NCBI GenBank assembly: GCA_964393825.1
Contig: CAYMUY010000002.1
Location: 104,525-168,524, forward strand
From: PFJX01 sp964393825
Lineage (GTDB): Bacteria > Pseudomonadota > Gammaproteobacteria > Burkholderiales > Thiobacillaceae
Reading direction: 5' to 3'
DNA: 64,000 nt
The notes below the pieces were generated by a model, which was not told where the DNA came from, ran no database searches, and worked only from the letters and a program-made list of their open reading frames with translations. Below, piece after piece: positions 1 through 9,900 of this stretch. The translations under genes were made by a program, and so were the position numbers. The stretch's first letter is position 1; each line of letters begins with the position of its first letter.

Positions 1-57
1 CAGGTCAGCAACTGGATCGAGCAGGCCAGGAACACCGAACCCCTGATCAGCCACTGA
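1..57 (+). CDS. C-terminal fragment of an unknown protein (partial)
   Basis: Frame 1 is open from the first base and ends in TGA at 55-57, giving an 18-residue tail (…ARNTEPLISH). Nothing in it identifies a family. It is called only because an open frame enters the window and is followed by an intergenic stretch (58-115) before the convergent lipoprotein gene. It could be spurious. Confidence 0.3.
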   Translation, partial: QVSNWIEQARNTEPLISH

Positions 58-115
58 GCGGCCTCACCGCGGCGGCGGGGGAGAGGGTCCCACTGCCGCC
101 ACGCCTGTCCCCGGT

Positions 116-454
116 TCACGGGCGGCATTTGAATATCGCGAACGTGCGCTTGCCGATCTCCGGCCGCTCGCCCGGCACCAGCGTATCGCCGCCCATCTCC
201 ACCGCGTCGTTGCGCGCCAGTTGCAGCAGATTGGCATCCACATCCGCGATGCTGCGGCTGATGAAACCGATCTTGTCCAGGACACGAACCGTGGTTTTTC
301 CCTTGCGCACGCATTGACCCACCCCGCCGGCTTCCCCGACGGCGACATCGAGCGAGTGCTCGCGGACTTCGATCAGGTTGCTCGCACAGCCACCCAGCAG
401 GGCGAGCAGCAGGGACAGGACAGGCAGGGCACGGGTGCGCTTGAAATCAGACAT
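116..454 (-). CDS. DUF4156-like small lipoprotein
   Basis: A 112-residue exported protein. The N-terminus has basic residues, a hydrophobic stretch (residues 9-20) and a lipobox LLGGC with the lipidated cysteine at residue 23. The mature part is short and carries a conserved-looking segment (DANLLQLARNDAVEMGGDTL) followed by a C-terminal FKC. This resembles the DUF4156 lipoproteins, whose function is unknown. Start: the ATG at 454 (MSDFKR) is preferred over the upstream one at 472, because it gives a normal signal peptide. It is a single gene transcribed away from nrdJ's 3' end. Confidence 0.7.
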   Translation of the reverse strand: MSDFKRTRALPVLSLLLALLGGCASNLIEVREHSLDVAVGEAGGVGQCVRKGKTTVRVLDKIGFISRSIADVDANLLQLARNDAVEMGGDTLVPGERPEIGKRTFAIFKCRP

Positions 455-568
455 GGGGACTCCGGGGATCAAGAGGGGAACAGGCAGGGTTGCGCCTGAA
501 AGAGGCCCGCCGCCGCCGGGAGTTCCCCTTGCTGGAGCGGATGCCAGGGACCACGCCCGGATCCGTCC

Positions 569-3439
569 TCATCCGCAGGCGCCCACCGCCCCGCAGGCGG
601 TGCAGAAGTCGCAGCCGTCCTTGCGGATCACCGTGGCGTTACCGCACTCCTTGCACACCGCGCCGGTCATCACGACCTGGGCGACCTCGCCTTTGTGGGC
701 GGCGGGCAGGGAGGGCGTCTGCAGGATGCCCATCTCCTTCACCGGCAGGCCTTCCTCGGTGAGGATGCCGAGCATGGCGAAGCGATGGATGATGAGGCGG
801 GCGAGATACGCGACCGTCGAGGGCCAGTTGGTCTGCTTCGACTGCCCCGGCACGAAGGCCATGAAGTCGCCCAGGGGTTCCGGGTAGTTGAGCAGCTTCC
901 TGAGTTTCATGCCGATCCAGGCCGGGTCCATCACCCGCATGTCCAGCGACAACAGCTTGCACAGGCCGTCCAGCGCGCGCGGATATTCGCCCGAGAGCCA
1001 GACCGAATAGGGGCGGGTGACCCCGTCCGGCAGGGTGATTTCCTTGAGGCCGAGGACGAAATCGTCGCCGGTATGCGGGTTGTAGATGTCCACCGTCCAG
1101 GAGAGGGTGCCATCGGTGCCGGTCTTGGGCTCCTTGTGCGAGAACAGGGCATCGAGCACGGGGGTGTCGCCACCGCCGTCCAGCGCGTTGAGCTCATCCA
1201 GGCGCCAGCGCAGCAGCTGGGCCACGGCGGCGACCAGGCTGGGCATCTGGCGCGGTTCGCCATCGGGCGGGAAAGGAATGGCGCAACTGTCGTCGCCGCG
1301 CGTCTTCGCCAGGGTATCGAGCTTCAGCTTGAGCCAGCCGCGATCGTTGGCGCGCATGTCCATCGACAGGGTTTTCGCCACCGCGCCGAGGCCGCGCGGC
1401 TGTTCGGCGCCGTTGACCCAGACCTCGAACGGCCAGGAGCGGCCCTCGCTTTCGGTGTGGCCGACGAACAGGGCGAAGCTGCCGCAGGCGCTGTCGAGCA
1501 TGTAGCACCAGGCCGGGTTGCCGCCGGACAGCTTCGGCCGCCCCGGCCATTTCAGGCTTTCCAGCACCGGCGCCGGCAACGCCTTGATCTCGATGCGGCG
1601 GTTGACGTCGGAGAGCTCGAAATCCTGCGGGTTGCTGGCGCTCTTGGCGGGTGCCGGGGTTTCCTTGCCGGTGGAGAGCACGCTGCCCAGCACGGCATTG
1701 GGCCGGTAGGTGGCCAGTCCCTTGAGGCCGGCCTTCCAGCCGGCCAGGTAGAGGCCCTCGAAATCGGTATAGGGATAGTCGGCGGGGACGTTGACCGTCT
1801 TGGAAATGGCGGAATCGACGTAGGGCGCGACCGCGGCGACGATGTTCATGTGCGCCAGGGCGCTGATCTCCAGGGCGGTGACGAAGGCCGCCGGCAGGGT
1901 GTCGGTATCGCCGCCCTGCTCCCGGTAGACACGCCAGGCGTGGTCTTCCACCTGGTACTCCTTCCAGCCGCCCTCGGCCAGGCGCTTCTTGCGCGTGTAG
2001 GCCCAGGAGAACGGCGGCTCGATGCCGTTGCTGGCGTTGTCCGCGAAGGCGAGCGAAATGGTGCCGGTGGGGGCGATGGAGAGCAGGTGCGAGTTGCGGA
2101 TGCCGTGCTCGCGGATCTTCGCCTTGATCTCTTCCGGCAGGCGCGACGCGAAGTTGCCGCCCGAGAGGTAGAGGTCGGCGTTGAACAGCGGGAAGGGGTC
2201 GCGCTCGACCGCCAGTTCCACCGAAGCCAGATAGGCCTGGTCGCGCATGAACTCGGCGACTTTCCTGGAGAAGTCCAGGGCCGCCGGGGTGTCGTAACGC
2301 AGGCCCAGCATCACCAGCGCATCGCCCAGGCCGGTGAAGCCGAGGCCGACGCGGCGCTTGCTGTGCGCCTCGTTCCTTTGCTTGTCCAGCGGCCAGGCGG
2401 TGAGGTCGAGCACGTTGTCCAGCGCCCGCACGCAGATCGGCAGCACCCGCTTCAAGCCCTCGAAATCGAACTCGGCCTCGTCGCTGAAGGCGCGGTTGAC
2501 GTAGCGGGTGAGGTTGACCGAACCGAGGCAGCAGCAGCCGTAGGGCGGCAAGGGCTGCTCACCACAGGGGTTGGTCGCCTCGATGGTTTCGCAGTAGCCG
2601 AGGTTGTTGTCGCGGTTGATGCGGTCGATGAACAGGACGCCGGGCTCGGCGTGGTCGTAGGTGGAGGCCATGATCTGGGTCCACAGCTCGCGCGCCGGCA
2701 GCTTGCGGTACACCCAGAGGCCGTCGGCCCGCTGGTAGGCGCCGTTGGCTTTCTGGTCGGCGACCGGCTCTGCCTTGTGCACCAGTTCCACGTCGCCGTC
2801 GGCCTCCACCGCCCGCATGAATGCGTCGGTGACGCCGACGGAGATGTTGAAGTTCTTCAGGTCGCCCTGGTCCTTGGCGTGGATGAAGTCCTCGATGTCC
2901 GGATGATCGCAGCGCATCACGCCCATCTGGGCGCCGCGCCGGCTGCCGGCGGATTCCACCGTTTCGCAGGAGCGGTCGAACACCCGCATGTAGGAGACCG
3001 GGCCGCTGGCGCGCGACTGGGTGCCCTTTACCAGCGCGCCCTTGGGCCGGATGGTGGAGAAGTCATAGCCGACGCCGCCGCCACGGCGCATGGTCTCGGC
3101 GGCCTCCTCCAGGGCCACGTAGATGCCGGGGCGACCGTCGGACTCGCCGGAGATCGCATCGCCCACCGGCTGCACGAAACAGTTGATCAGGGTCGCCTGC
3201 AGGCCGGTGCCGGCCGCCGAGTTGATCCGGCCGGCGGGAATGAAGCCGGCTTCCATGGCCTGGAAGAACAGCTTTTCCCAGTGTGCCCGCTGCGCCTTCT
3301 TTTCCACCGAGGCGAGCGCCCGGGCCACACGCAGGCGCACATCGACGACATTCTGCTCGTCACCCTTGGCATATTTTTCCAGTAACACTTCACTGGAGAT
3401 GGCCTGGTCGCTCAGCTCGGGGAAAAGGGCTTCCTGCAT
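569..3439 (-). CDS. nrdJ: Adenosylcobalamin-dependent (class II) ribonucleoside-diphosphate reductase
   Basis: A 956-residue class II ribonucleotide reductase that makes deoxyribonucleotides using a B12-derived radical, so no oxygen is needed. Visible residues are: C87 in the LINCF segment (one of the reductant cysteines); the NPCGEQ motif with thiyl-radical C292 and E294; a Cys triplet at 302-304; and the APTGT phosphate-binding motif near 456-460. The C-terminus is a Cys cluster (C929, C932, C943, C946, C949, C955), as expected for the redox-active zinc-ribbon tail of NrdJ. The N-terminus goes straight into the reductase domain with no obvious ATP-cone. The start at 3439 is supported by GAGGAG upstream. 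No nrdA/B or nrdD lies nearby. Two NrdR-like boxes sit just upstream. Confidence 0.95.
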   Translation of the reverse strand: MQEALFPELSDQAISSEVLLEKYAKGDEQNVVDVRLRVARALASVEKKAQRAHWEKLFFQAMEAGFIPAGRINSAAGTGLQATLINCFVQPVGDAISGESDGRPGIYVALEEAAETMRRGGGVGYDFSTIRPKGALVKGTQSRASGPVSYMRVFDRSCETVESAGSRRGAQMGVMRCDHPDIEDFIHAKDQGDLKNFNISVGVTDAFMRAVEADGDVELVHKAEPVADQKANGAYQRADGLWVYRKLPARELWTQIMASTYDHAEPGVLFIDRINRDNNLGYCETIEATNPCGEQPLPPYGCCCLGSVNLTRYVNRAFSDEAEFDFEGLKRVLPICVRALDNVLDLTAWPLDKQRNEAHSKRRVGLGFTGLGDALVMLGLRYDTPAALDFSRKVAEFMRDQAYLASVELAVERDPFPLFNADLYLSGGNFASRLPEEIKAKIREHGIRNSHLLSIAPTGTISLAFADNASNGIEPPFSWAYTRKKRLAEGGWKEYQVEDHAWRVYREQGGDTDTLPAAFVTALEISALAHMNIVAAVAPYVDSAISKTVNVPADYPYTDFEGLYLAGWKAGLKGLATYRPNAVLGSVLSTGKETPAPAKSASNPQDFELSDVNRRIEIKALPAPVLESLKWPGRPKLSGGNPAWCYMLDSACGSFALFVGHTESEGRSWPFEVWVNGAEQPRGLGAVAKTLSMDMRANDRGWLKLKLDTLAKTRGDDSCAIPFPPDGEPRQMPSLVAAVAQLLRWRLDELNALDGGGDTPVLDALFSHKEPKTGTDGTLSWTVDIYNPHTGDDFVLGLKEITLPDGVTRPYSVWLSGEYPRALDGLCKLLSLDMRVMDPAWIGMKLRKLLNYPEPLGDFMAFVPGQSKQTNWPSTVAYLARLIIHRFAMLGILTEEGLPVKEMGILQTPSLPAAHKGEVAQVVMTGAVCKECGNATVIRKDGCDFCTACGAVGACG

Positions 3440-3450
3440 GTTGGCTCCTC

Positions 3451-3498
3451 ACGCTATATATGTGGTCGAGCTCGCTTTTTAGACACTATGGGCAGTGT
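3451..3498 (-). promoter_or_regulatory. Tandem NrdR-like boxes upstream of nrdJ
   Basis: Two 16-bp imperfect palindromes, acgctatatatgtggt (3451-3466) and acactatgggcagtgt (3483-3498), each match about 12 of 16 positions of the NrdR consensus (acaCwAtATaTwGtgt). Their starts are 32 bp apart, three helical turns, which is the usual spacing for paired NrdR boxes. The proximal box contains a TATATA that could be the -10 of nrdJ. Inference: NrdR represses nrdJ from here. Confidence 0.75.
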
Positions 3499-3623
3499 AT
3501 TCAAGGTTTTTTTTCATGACCGAAATCAAGCTTTTCCACTCCTCCCGGCGGCAACCCGCCGTGGCAGCGCCATCAACACGGGCGGTGGGACACGCCGCTA
3601 CGCCGTGAGCACAAGCGATCGCC

Positions 3624-3653
3624 TTGACACCCGTTCTCGCCGCGCCGTAGATT
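3624..3653 (+). promoter_or_regulatory. Candidate sigma-70 promoter of the copper-efflux operon
   Basis: A perfect -35 TTGACA (3624-3629) and a -10-like TAGATT (3648-3653) are separated by 18 bp, and the ATG of the small Cys/His protein follows at 3680. No clear CueR/CusR-type dyad was recognised in the spacer, so the regulator is unknown. Confidence 0.5.
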
Positions 3654-3679
3654 GCGCCGGTGCCGTCCCGCCCGAGATC

Positions 3680-4015
3680 ATGTCCCGCCGCCTGATCATT
3701 CTTTTTCTCCTGTTCTGGCTGCCCCTGCAAGGCTGGGGGGGAAGCGTCATGCCCTTCGCCCGGCAGGGCGGGCTGATGTGGATGCCGGCCGAGGCGGAGG
3801 CCATGCCCTGCTGCCCGGAACATCAGCACAAGCAAACGGGCTCCACGCACCACGACGGTGAGGGCTGCGGCCTCTGCCATCTTGCCAACGCGCCGGCAGC
3901 CACGGTCATCGCGCGCCTGTTCGACCCGATCCCGGGTGGCGCTTCGCTGCCGGGCATCACCCTCCCGGCGCCGGAATCCGTTCCGGACGCGTTCTACCGC
4001 CCTCCCATAGCCTGA
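3680..4015 (+). CDS. Small exported Cys/His-rich protein, probably metal-related
   Basis: A 111-residue protein opening the copper-efflux cluster. The N-terminus (MSRRLIILFLLFWLPLQGW) is a signal peptide or membrane anchor. The middle is a candidate metal-binding patch: C44-C45, H48, H50, H57-H58, C63, C66 and H67 (MPCCPEHQH … CGLCH). The C-terminal third is Pro-rich. The general layout resembles the small DUF2946-like proteins found beside copper genes, but the family is not certain. Start: the frame is open upstream to 3488, but only the ATG at 3680 gives a signal sequence and it lies downstream of the promoter. Possible roles are periplasmic copper binding or a sensing accessory. Confidence 0.65.
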   Translation: MSRRLIILFLLFWLPLQGWGGSVMPFARQGGLMWMPAEAEAMPCCPEHQHKQTGSTHHDGEGCGLCHLANAPAATVIARLFDPIPGGASLPGITLPAPESVPDAFYRPPIA

Positions 4016-4025
4016 CCGCACCGTG

Positions 4026-4125
4026 ACCCCGCCCTGGCGGGGTGGCATGCCATGGCATGCCTCGTCTGGCGCGTATCGCTCGCGCCTCCTTGACGGCGTC
4101 ATCGGCCAGATTGGCCGACGCCGTC
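4026..4125 (+). other. Cluster of three inverted repeats in the leader of the CusC-like gene
   Basis: The 130-bp gap between the small Cys/His gene and the CusC-like gene holds three hairpin-capable elements. They are an 18-bp palindrome at 4026-4043 (ACCCCGCC/GGCGGGGT), a perfect 18-bp palindrome at 4044-4061 (ggcatgccatggcatgcc), and a nested stem-loop at 4092-4125 (GACGGCGTC/GACGCCGTC). None has a T-run, so intrinsic termination is not indicated. They may be mRNA-processing or regulator-binding structures. Confidence 0.55.
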
Positions 4126-4145
4126 CGGATCGACCGGAGAGCGTC

Positions 4146-5399
4146 ATGTTCATTCGATTATTCGCCTGCCTGGTGACAGGCATCGCCGCCCAGGCCGCGC
4201 TCGCCGAGCCGCCGCTGGCGCGCAGCGATCAACTCGCCGTCGGCGGCCTTGGCCAGGATCAGGCTGCCGCCCTGGCCCTGGCCGCGCAGCCGCAATTCAC
4301 GGCCCGCGAGGATGCCCTACGGGCCTTGCGCGAGAACGCCGTGGCGGCAGGCGAGTTGCCCGACCCCAAACTGAGCTTCGGCCTGCAGGCGTTGCCGCTG
4401 GATACCTTCGACTACGCCCAGGAGGCGATGACCCAGGCGATCGTCGGCGTCAGCCAGGCGATTCCCGGTGGCGCCAAGCGCGCGCTCAACCGGGAACGCG
4501 TGGGGCGCGAGGCCGAACAGGTGGCGGCCGATCTCGACGCGACACGCCGCCGCGTCGCGCGCGATGTCCGCCTGGCCTGGCTCGACCTCTGGCTGCCGAC
4601 CCAGTCGTTGGGCTGGCTGCGGCGGTTGGGTGACGAATACCAGCAGCAGATCGAATGGGGCGAGGTGGCCTGGAAGGCCGGCAAGCTGACGCGCGACGAC
4701 ATCCTGCAATGGCGGGCGATGCGAGAGGGCGTGCGCGACCGCGAAAGCGAGTTGCGGGTGATGCGCGAACGTGCCCGCGCGCAACTCCGACGCTGGCTGG
4801 GCGAGGCCGGGGCGGCCGAGCCGGCGCCCGAGCCGCCGCCACCGATCGCACTCGACCCACGCGCCGGGGAACGGCTTGAACGCCATCCCGAACTGCTGCG
4901 GCTGCAACGGGCGTTGCAAGTGGCCCGCGCCGATGTCGATCTGGCGAAGGAAGCCGGCAAGCCGGACTGGAACGTGAACCTGGCCTACGGCGCGCGCGGC
5001 GGCGGCCGCCCGGATCTGCTGAGCCTGGTGGTCGGCGTCGACCTGCCGGTCTTCCAGGCCAACCGCCAGGATCGCCGCCTCGCCGCGCGCCTGGCGCAGG
5101 TGAACCAGGCGGACGCGCAACTGGAGGAACAACGCCGGCAGTTGCTGGCGGCCCTGCGTACCGCCCAGGCCGAGCGCGAAGTCGCCGAGGAGCGCATCCA
5201 GCGCTTCGAGCGCGACATCCTGCCCCTGCAGGCCTCGCGCGAGGCGGCCGCCCTGGCCGACTACCGTTCCGGCAAGGGCGCCTGGAGCCGGGTCCTGGAC
5301 GCACGCCGCGCCCAGATCGAAACCCGCTTGCAGTGGCTCGGCCAGCGGGCGGCGCTGGCCCGCGCCGTCGTGCAACTGCGTTACCTGATCGGCGACTAG
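4146..5399 (+). CDS. Outer-membrane efflux protein, TolC/CusC family
   Basis: A 417-residue outer-membrane channel of a tripartite RND pump. Residues 1-20 are a cleavable signal peptide ending ALA; there is no lipobox. The body is the duplicated, helix-rich TolC-type repeat, with long amphipathic stretches rich in Q, R and E. It is slightly shorter than E. coli CusC. It lies between a Cys/His-rich protein and cusB/cusA, which makes it the CusC-equivalent channel. The ATG at 4146 is chosen over the open frame upstream (from 4023), because that extension lacks signal character and crosses the hairpins. The gap to the adaptor gene is 9 bp, with an AGGAGAT ribosome site. Confidence 0.88.
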   Translation: MFIRLFACLVTGIAAQAALAEPPLARSDQLAVGGLGQDQAAALALAAQPQFTAREDALRALRENAVAAGELPDPKLSFGLQALPLDTFDYAQEAMTQAIVGVSQAIPGGAKRALNRERVGREAEQVAADLDATRRRVARDVRLAWLDLWLPTQSLGWLRRLGDEYQQQIEWGEVAWKAGKLTRDDILQWRAMREGVRDRESELRVMRERARAQLRRWLGEAGAAEPAPEPPPPIALDPRAGERLERHPELLRLQRALQVARADVDLAKEAGKPDWNVNLAYGARGGGRPDLLSLVVGVDLPVFQANRQDRRLAARLAQVNQADAQLEEQRRQLLAALRTAQAEREVAEERIQRFERDILPLQASREAAALADYRSGKGAWSRVLDARRAQIETRLQWLGQRAALARAVVQLRYLIGD

Positions 5400-5408
5400 G
5401 AGATCCAC

Positions 5409-6875
5409 ATGAACAGCAAACTGAAAACCCTGGGCATCCTGCTGATCGGCGCCGGCATCGGCGCGGCGGTGGCCTGGCAGGCCACGCAGCGTCAACCCGA
5501 GCCGGCAAAATCCAGCGCCCCCGCCGCGACCGAGCGCAAGGTGCTCTACTGGTTCGACCCGATGGTGCCGGACCAGCATTTCGACCAGCCGGGCAAGTCG
5601 CCCTTCATGGACATGGACCTGGTGCCCAAATACGCCGACGCCGGGGCGTCCGATCCGGGCGTGGTGAAGATCGACCCGCGCGTGGTGCAGAACCTGGGCG
5701 TGCGTACCGCCCAGGCGGAGGACGGCCGGCTGTGGCGGCGCATCGACACCGTTGGTTATGTGGAAGCGGACGAGAACCGCGTCGAGGTGGTGCAGGCGCG
5801 CGCCGCCGGCTATGTCGAGAAGCTGTATGTGCGCGCCGAGAACGACCCGGTGCGGCGCGGCCAGTTGCTGGCCGAGGTGTACAGCCCGGACCTGCTGGCG
5901 GCGCAGGAGGAATTCCAGCTCGCCCTGAAGCGCGACGACCCGGCCTGGCGCGCCGCCGCGCGCGAGCGCCTGAGCCTGCTGGAGGTGCCGGAGGCGCGCA
6001 TCGTCGAACTGGAAAAAGGCGGCAGGCCGAGCAAGCGGGTGTCCTATTTCGCGCCGATCGCGGGCATCGCCGCGCAGATCGGGGTGCGGGAAGGCTCGGC
6101 GGTGTCGCATGGCATGCCGATGTTCCGCCTCGCCGACCTCTCCTCGATCTGGGTGCGAGCGCAGGTGCCGCAGGAGCAGGCGGCCTGGATCGACCCCGGC
6201 AAGTGGGTGGACGTCAGCTTCCCGGCGCTGCCCGGCAAGACGCTGGAGGGCAAGGTGGATTACCTCTACCCGAACCTGGACGCGAAGACCCGCACCCTCG
6301 ATGTCCGCATCAAGCTCGCCAACCCCGGGCTTCAGTTCCGCCCCGGCATGTACGCCAATGTCACCCTCTACGGCGGCGCCTCCGGCCAGTCGGTGCTGGT
6401 GCCGACGGAAAGCGTGATCGCCACCGGCAAGCGTTCCCTGGTCATCCTCGCCGAGGGCGAGGGGCGCTTCCGCCCGGTGCTGGTCAAGACCGGCATCGAG
6501 AACAACGGCAAGACCGAGATCCGCTCGGGGGTGAAGGCGGGCGACGCGGTGGTGGTCTCCGGCCAGTTCCTGATCGAGTCGGAAGCCAACCTCAAGGGCG
6601 TGCTGGCGCGCTTATCTGCCAACCCCGCCGGGCCGGGCCAGACCTGGACCGCGCGCGGCGAGGTCACCGCCGTCGACGCCGCCGCCGGCGACCTGGAAAT
6701 GAAGCACGAACCGATCCCGGCGATCGAATGGCCGGCCATGACCATGCCCTTCGACGTCGCCGACAAGGCATTGCTCAAGGGTCTCAAGGTCGGCCAGAAG
6801 GTGGACTTCGACCTGGCGAAACGGGATGACGGCTATGTCGTGGTGGCCATTCGGCCGCGGGAGGTGAAGCCATGA
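5409..6875 (+). CDS. cusB: Copper/silver efflux periplasmic adaptor CusB with fused CusF-like domain
   Basis: A 488-residue membrane-fusion protein linking the inner-membrane pump to the outer-membrane channel. Residues 1-25 form an N-terminal anchor. Residues 44-75 are a heavy-metal-binding segment (LYWFDPMVP … MDMDLVPKY, with several Met). The hairpin/lipoyl/beta-barrel adaptor core follows to about residue 400. Residues from about 413 to the end form a separate domain with W-P-A-M-T-M, the Trp/Met signature of the periplasmic Cu(I)/Ag(I) chaperone CusF. In E. coli CusF is a separate protein; here it is joined to CusB. The gene is followed by the pump gene after 31 bp. Confidence 0.92.
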   Translation: MNSKLKTLGILLIGAGIGAAVAWQATQRQPEPAKSSAPAATERKVLYWFDPMVPDQHFDQPGKSPFMDMDLVPKYADAGASDPGVVKIDPRVVQNLGVRTAQAEDGRLWRRIDTVGYVEADENRVEVVQARAAGYVEKLYVRAENDPVRRGQLLAEVYSPDLLAAQEEFQLALKRDDPAWRAAARERLSLLEVPEARIVELEKGGRPSKRVSYFAPIAGIAAQIGVREGSAVSHGMPMFRLADLSSIWVRAQVPQEQAAWIDPGKWVDVSFPALPGKTLEGKVDYLYPNLDAKTRTLDVRIKLANPGLQFRPGMYANVTLYGGASGQSVLVPTESVIATGKRSLVILAEGEGRFRPVLVKTGIENNGKTEIRSGVKAGDAVVVSGQFLIESEANLKGVLARLSANPAGPGQTWTARGEVTAVDAAAGDLEMKHEPIPAIEWPAMTMPFDVADKALLKGLKVGQKVDFDLAKRDDGYVVVAIRPREVKP

Positions 6876-6906
6876 TCCAGCCTGCGTCTTTCCGGGGAGG
6901 CCGGCC

Positions 6907-9900
6907 ATGATCGCGAACCTCATCCGATGGTCTATCGGCAACCGCTTCCTGGTGTTGCTGGCCACCCTGGTGGCGGCGGTGGCAGGAGTGGTGGCGGTGC
7001 TGAAGACGCCGCTCGACGCCATTCCCGACCTTTCCGACGTCCAGGTCATCGTCCGCACCCCCTTCCCCGGCCAGGCGCCGCGCGTGGTCGAGGACCAGGT
7101 GACCTATCCGCTCGCCACCACCATGCTCTCGGTGCCCGGCGCCAAGGCGGTGCGCGGCTATTCCATGTTCGGCGATTCCTACGTCTACGTGATCTTCGAC
7201 GACGGCACCGACCTCTACTGGGCGCGCTCGCGGGTGCTGGAGTACCTCTCCAGCCTCGCGTCCAAACTGCCGAAAGGCGTGGCGCCCAGCATCGGCCCGG
7301 ACGCCACCGGCGTCGGCTGGGTCTACGAATATGCCCTCATCGACCGTAGCGGCCACAACGACCTGTCCAAACTGCGCGGCCTCCAGGACTGGTTCCTCAA
7401 GTACGAGCTGCAAGCCCTGCCCAATGTCTCGGAAGTGGCCACCATCGGCGGCATGGTCAAGCAGTACCAGGTCGTGGTCGACCCGGAAAAGCTGCGCGCC
7501 TACCGCCTGCCCCTGGCCCGGGTGGTGGACGCGGTGAAGAAGGCCAACCAGGAGAGCGGCGGCTCGATCCTGGAAATGGCCGAGGCGGAATACATGGTCC
7601 GCGCCACCGGCTACCTGAAGACCCTCGACGACTTCGCCGCCATCGCCGTCGGCCTCGGCGACAACGGCGTGCCGGTACTGTTGAAGGATGTCGCGCGCAT
7701 CCAGCTGGGGCCGCAGCTGCGCCGGGGCATCGCCGACCTCGACGGCGAAGGCGAGGTGGTCGGCGGCGTGATCGTGATGCGCTCCGGCGCCAACGCCCGC
7801 GACACCATCCTCGGCGTCAAGCAGCGCCTGGCGGAACTCGCCAAGGGCCTGCCGGCGGGGGTGGAGATCGTGACCGTGTACGACCGTTCGCAACTCATCG
7901 AACGGGCGGTGGAAACCCTCTCGCACAAGCTGCTGGAGGAATTCATCGTCGTCGCCCTGGTCTGCCTGGCCTTCCTGTTCCACCTGCGCTCCGCCCTGGT
8001 CGCCATCGTGTCGCTGCCGCTGGGCATCCTGATCGCCTTCATCGTCATGCGCGAACAGGGCATCGCCGCCAACATCATGTCGCTGGGCGGCATCGCCATC
8101 GCCATCGGCGCCATGGTCGACGCCGCCATCGTCATGATCGAGAACGCGCACAAGCACCTGGAGGCCTGGCGCCACGCGCACCCCGGAGACAACCCGGATG
8201 CCGCCGGCTATTTCCGCCTCGCCGGCGACGCTGCCGCCGAAGTCGGGCCGGCGCTGTTCTTCAGCCTGCTGATCATCACCGTCAGCTTCCTGCCGGTGTT
8301 CACGCTGGAGGCGCAGGAAGGCCGTTTGTTCGCGCCGCTGGCCTTCACCAAGACCTACGCCATGGCCGCCGCCGCCGGCCTCTCGGTCACCCTGATCCCG
8401 GTGCTGATGGGCTATTTCCTGCGCGGGCGCATCCCGGATGAACACCGCAACCCGCTCAACCGCTTCCTCACCGCCGGCTATCGGCCCTTGATCGGCGTCA
8501 CCCTGCGCCATCCGAAAAGCCTGCTGCTGTTGTCGGCGGCCCTGCTGGCGCTGACCTGGGTGCCGATCAACCGGGTCGGCAGCGAGTTCATCCCGCCGTT
8601 GAACGAGGGCGACCTGCTCTACATGCCCACCACCCTGCCCGGCCTGTCGCCGGCCAAGGCGCAGGAAATCCTGCAACTCTCCGACCGCATGATGAAGACC
8701 GTGCCGGAGGTGAAAACGGTGTTCGGCAAGATCGGCCGCGCCGATTCCGCCACCGACCCGGCGCCGCTGACCATGCTGGAAACCACCATCCAGTTGCAGC
8801 CGCAGGATCAATGGCGCCCCGGCATGACCCTGGACGGCATCATCCGCGAGCTGGATCAGGCGGTGCAAATACCCAGCGTCGCCAACCTCTGGACCATGCC
8901 GATCCGCACCCGCATCGACATGCTCGCCACCGGCATCAAGAGCCCGGTCGGGGTCAAGATCGCCGGCCCCGACCTGGCCGAACTGGAACGCATCGGCGGC
9001 CAGATCGAGGCGGTGTTGCAGACCGTGCCGGGCACCGCCTCTGCCTATACCGAGCGGGTCGCCTCCGGGCGCTACCTCAACATCGAGATCGACCGCCTCG
9101 CGGCGGCGCGCTACGGGCTGTCCATCGCCGACATCCAGGAAACCGTGGGTGTGGGCATCGGCGGCATGGTGATCGCGGAAACCGTCGAAGGGCTGGAACG
9201 CTACCCGATCCAGGTGCGTTTCCCGCGTGAAGACCGCGACAGCATTTCCGGCCTCGCCAGCCTGCCCCTGGTCACCCCGGGCGGCGCCACCGTCACCCTC
9301 GGCGCCCTCGCGAAGATCGTGGTGGCCGACGGCCCGGCCATGATCCGCAGCGAGAACGCCCGTCCCAACGGCTGGATCTACGTCGACATCAAGGGCCGCG
9401 ACCTCGGCTCCTACGTGCGGGAAGCGCGCGAGAAGGTGAACCGGGAGGTCAAGCTGCCCACCGGCTATTCCGTCGGCTGGTCCGGCCAGTACGAGTTCAT
9501 GGAACGCGCCACCGCGCGACTGAAGCTGGTGGTGCCGCTGACCCTGATGATCATCTTCGTGCTGCTCTACCTCACCTTCCGCACGCTCTGGCAGCCGCTG
9601 CTGATCATGGCCACTCTGCCCTTCGCCCTGGTCGGCGGCTACTGGCTGCTCTACCTGCTCGACTTCAACCTCTCGGTCGCGGTCGGCGTCGGCTTCATCG
9701 CCCTGGCCGGCGTCGCCGCCGAGTTCGGCGTCATCATGCTGATCTACCTCGACCAGGCGGTGAAACAACGGGAAAGCGAAGGCCGCCTCAACACCCGCGC
9801 CGACCTGATTGAAGCCATCACCGCCGGCGCCGTGCTCCGGGTGCGACCCAAGGCCATGACCGTCGCGGTGATCCTCGCCGGCCTGCTGCCCATCATGCTC

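Noticed and set aside
695..3385. An 896-codon open frame opposite nrdJ
   Set aside because: It mirrors nrdJ codon by codon, is rich in His, Gln, Gly and Arg and has no domain sense; long antisense frames are expected in such GC-rich DNA.
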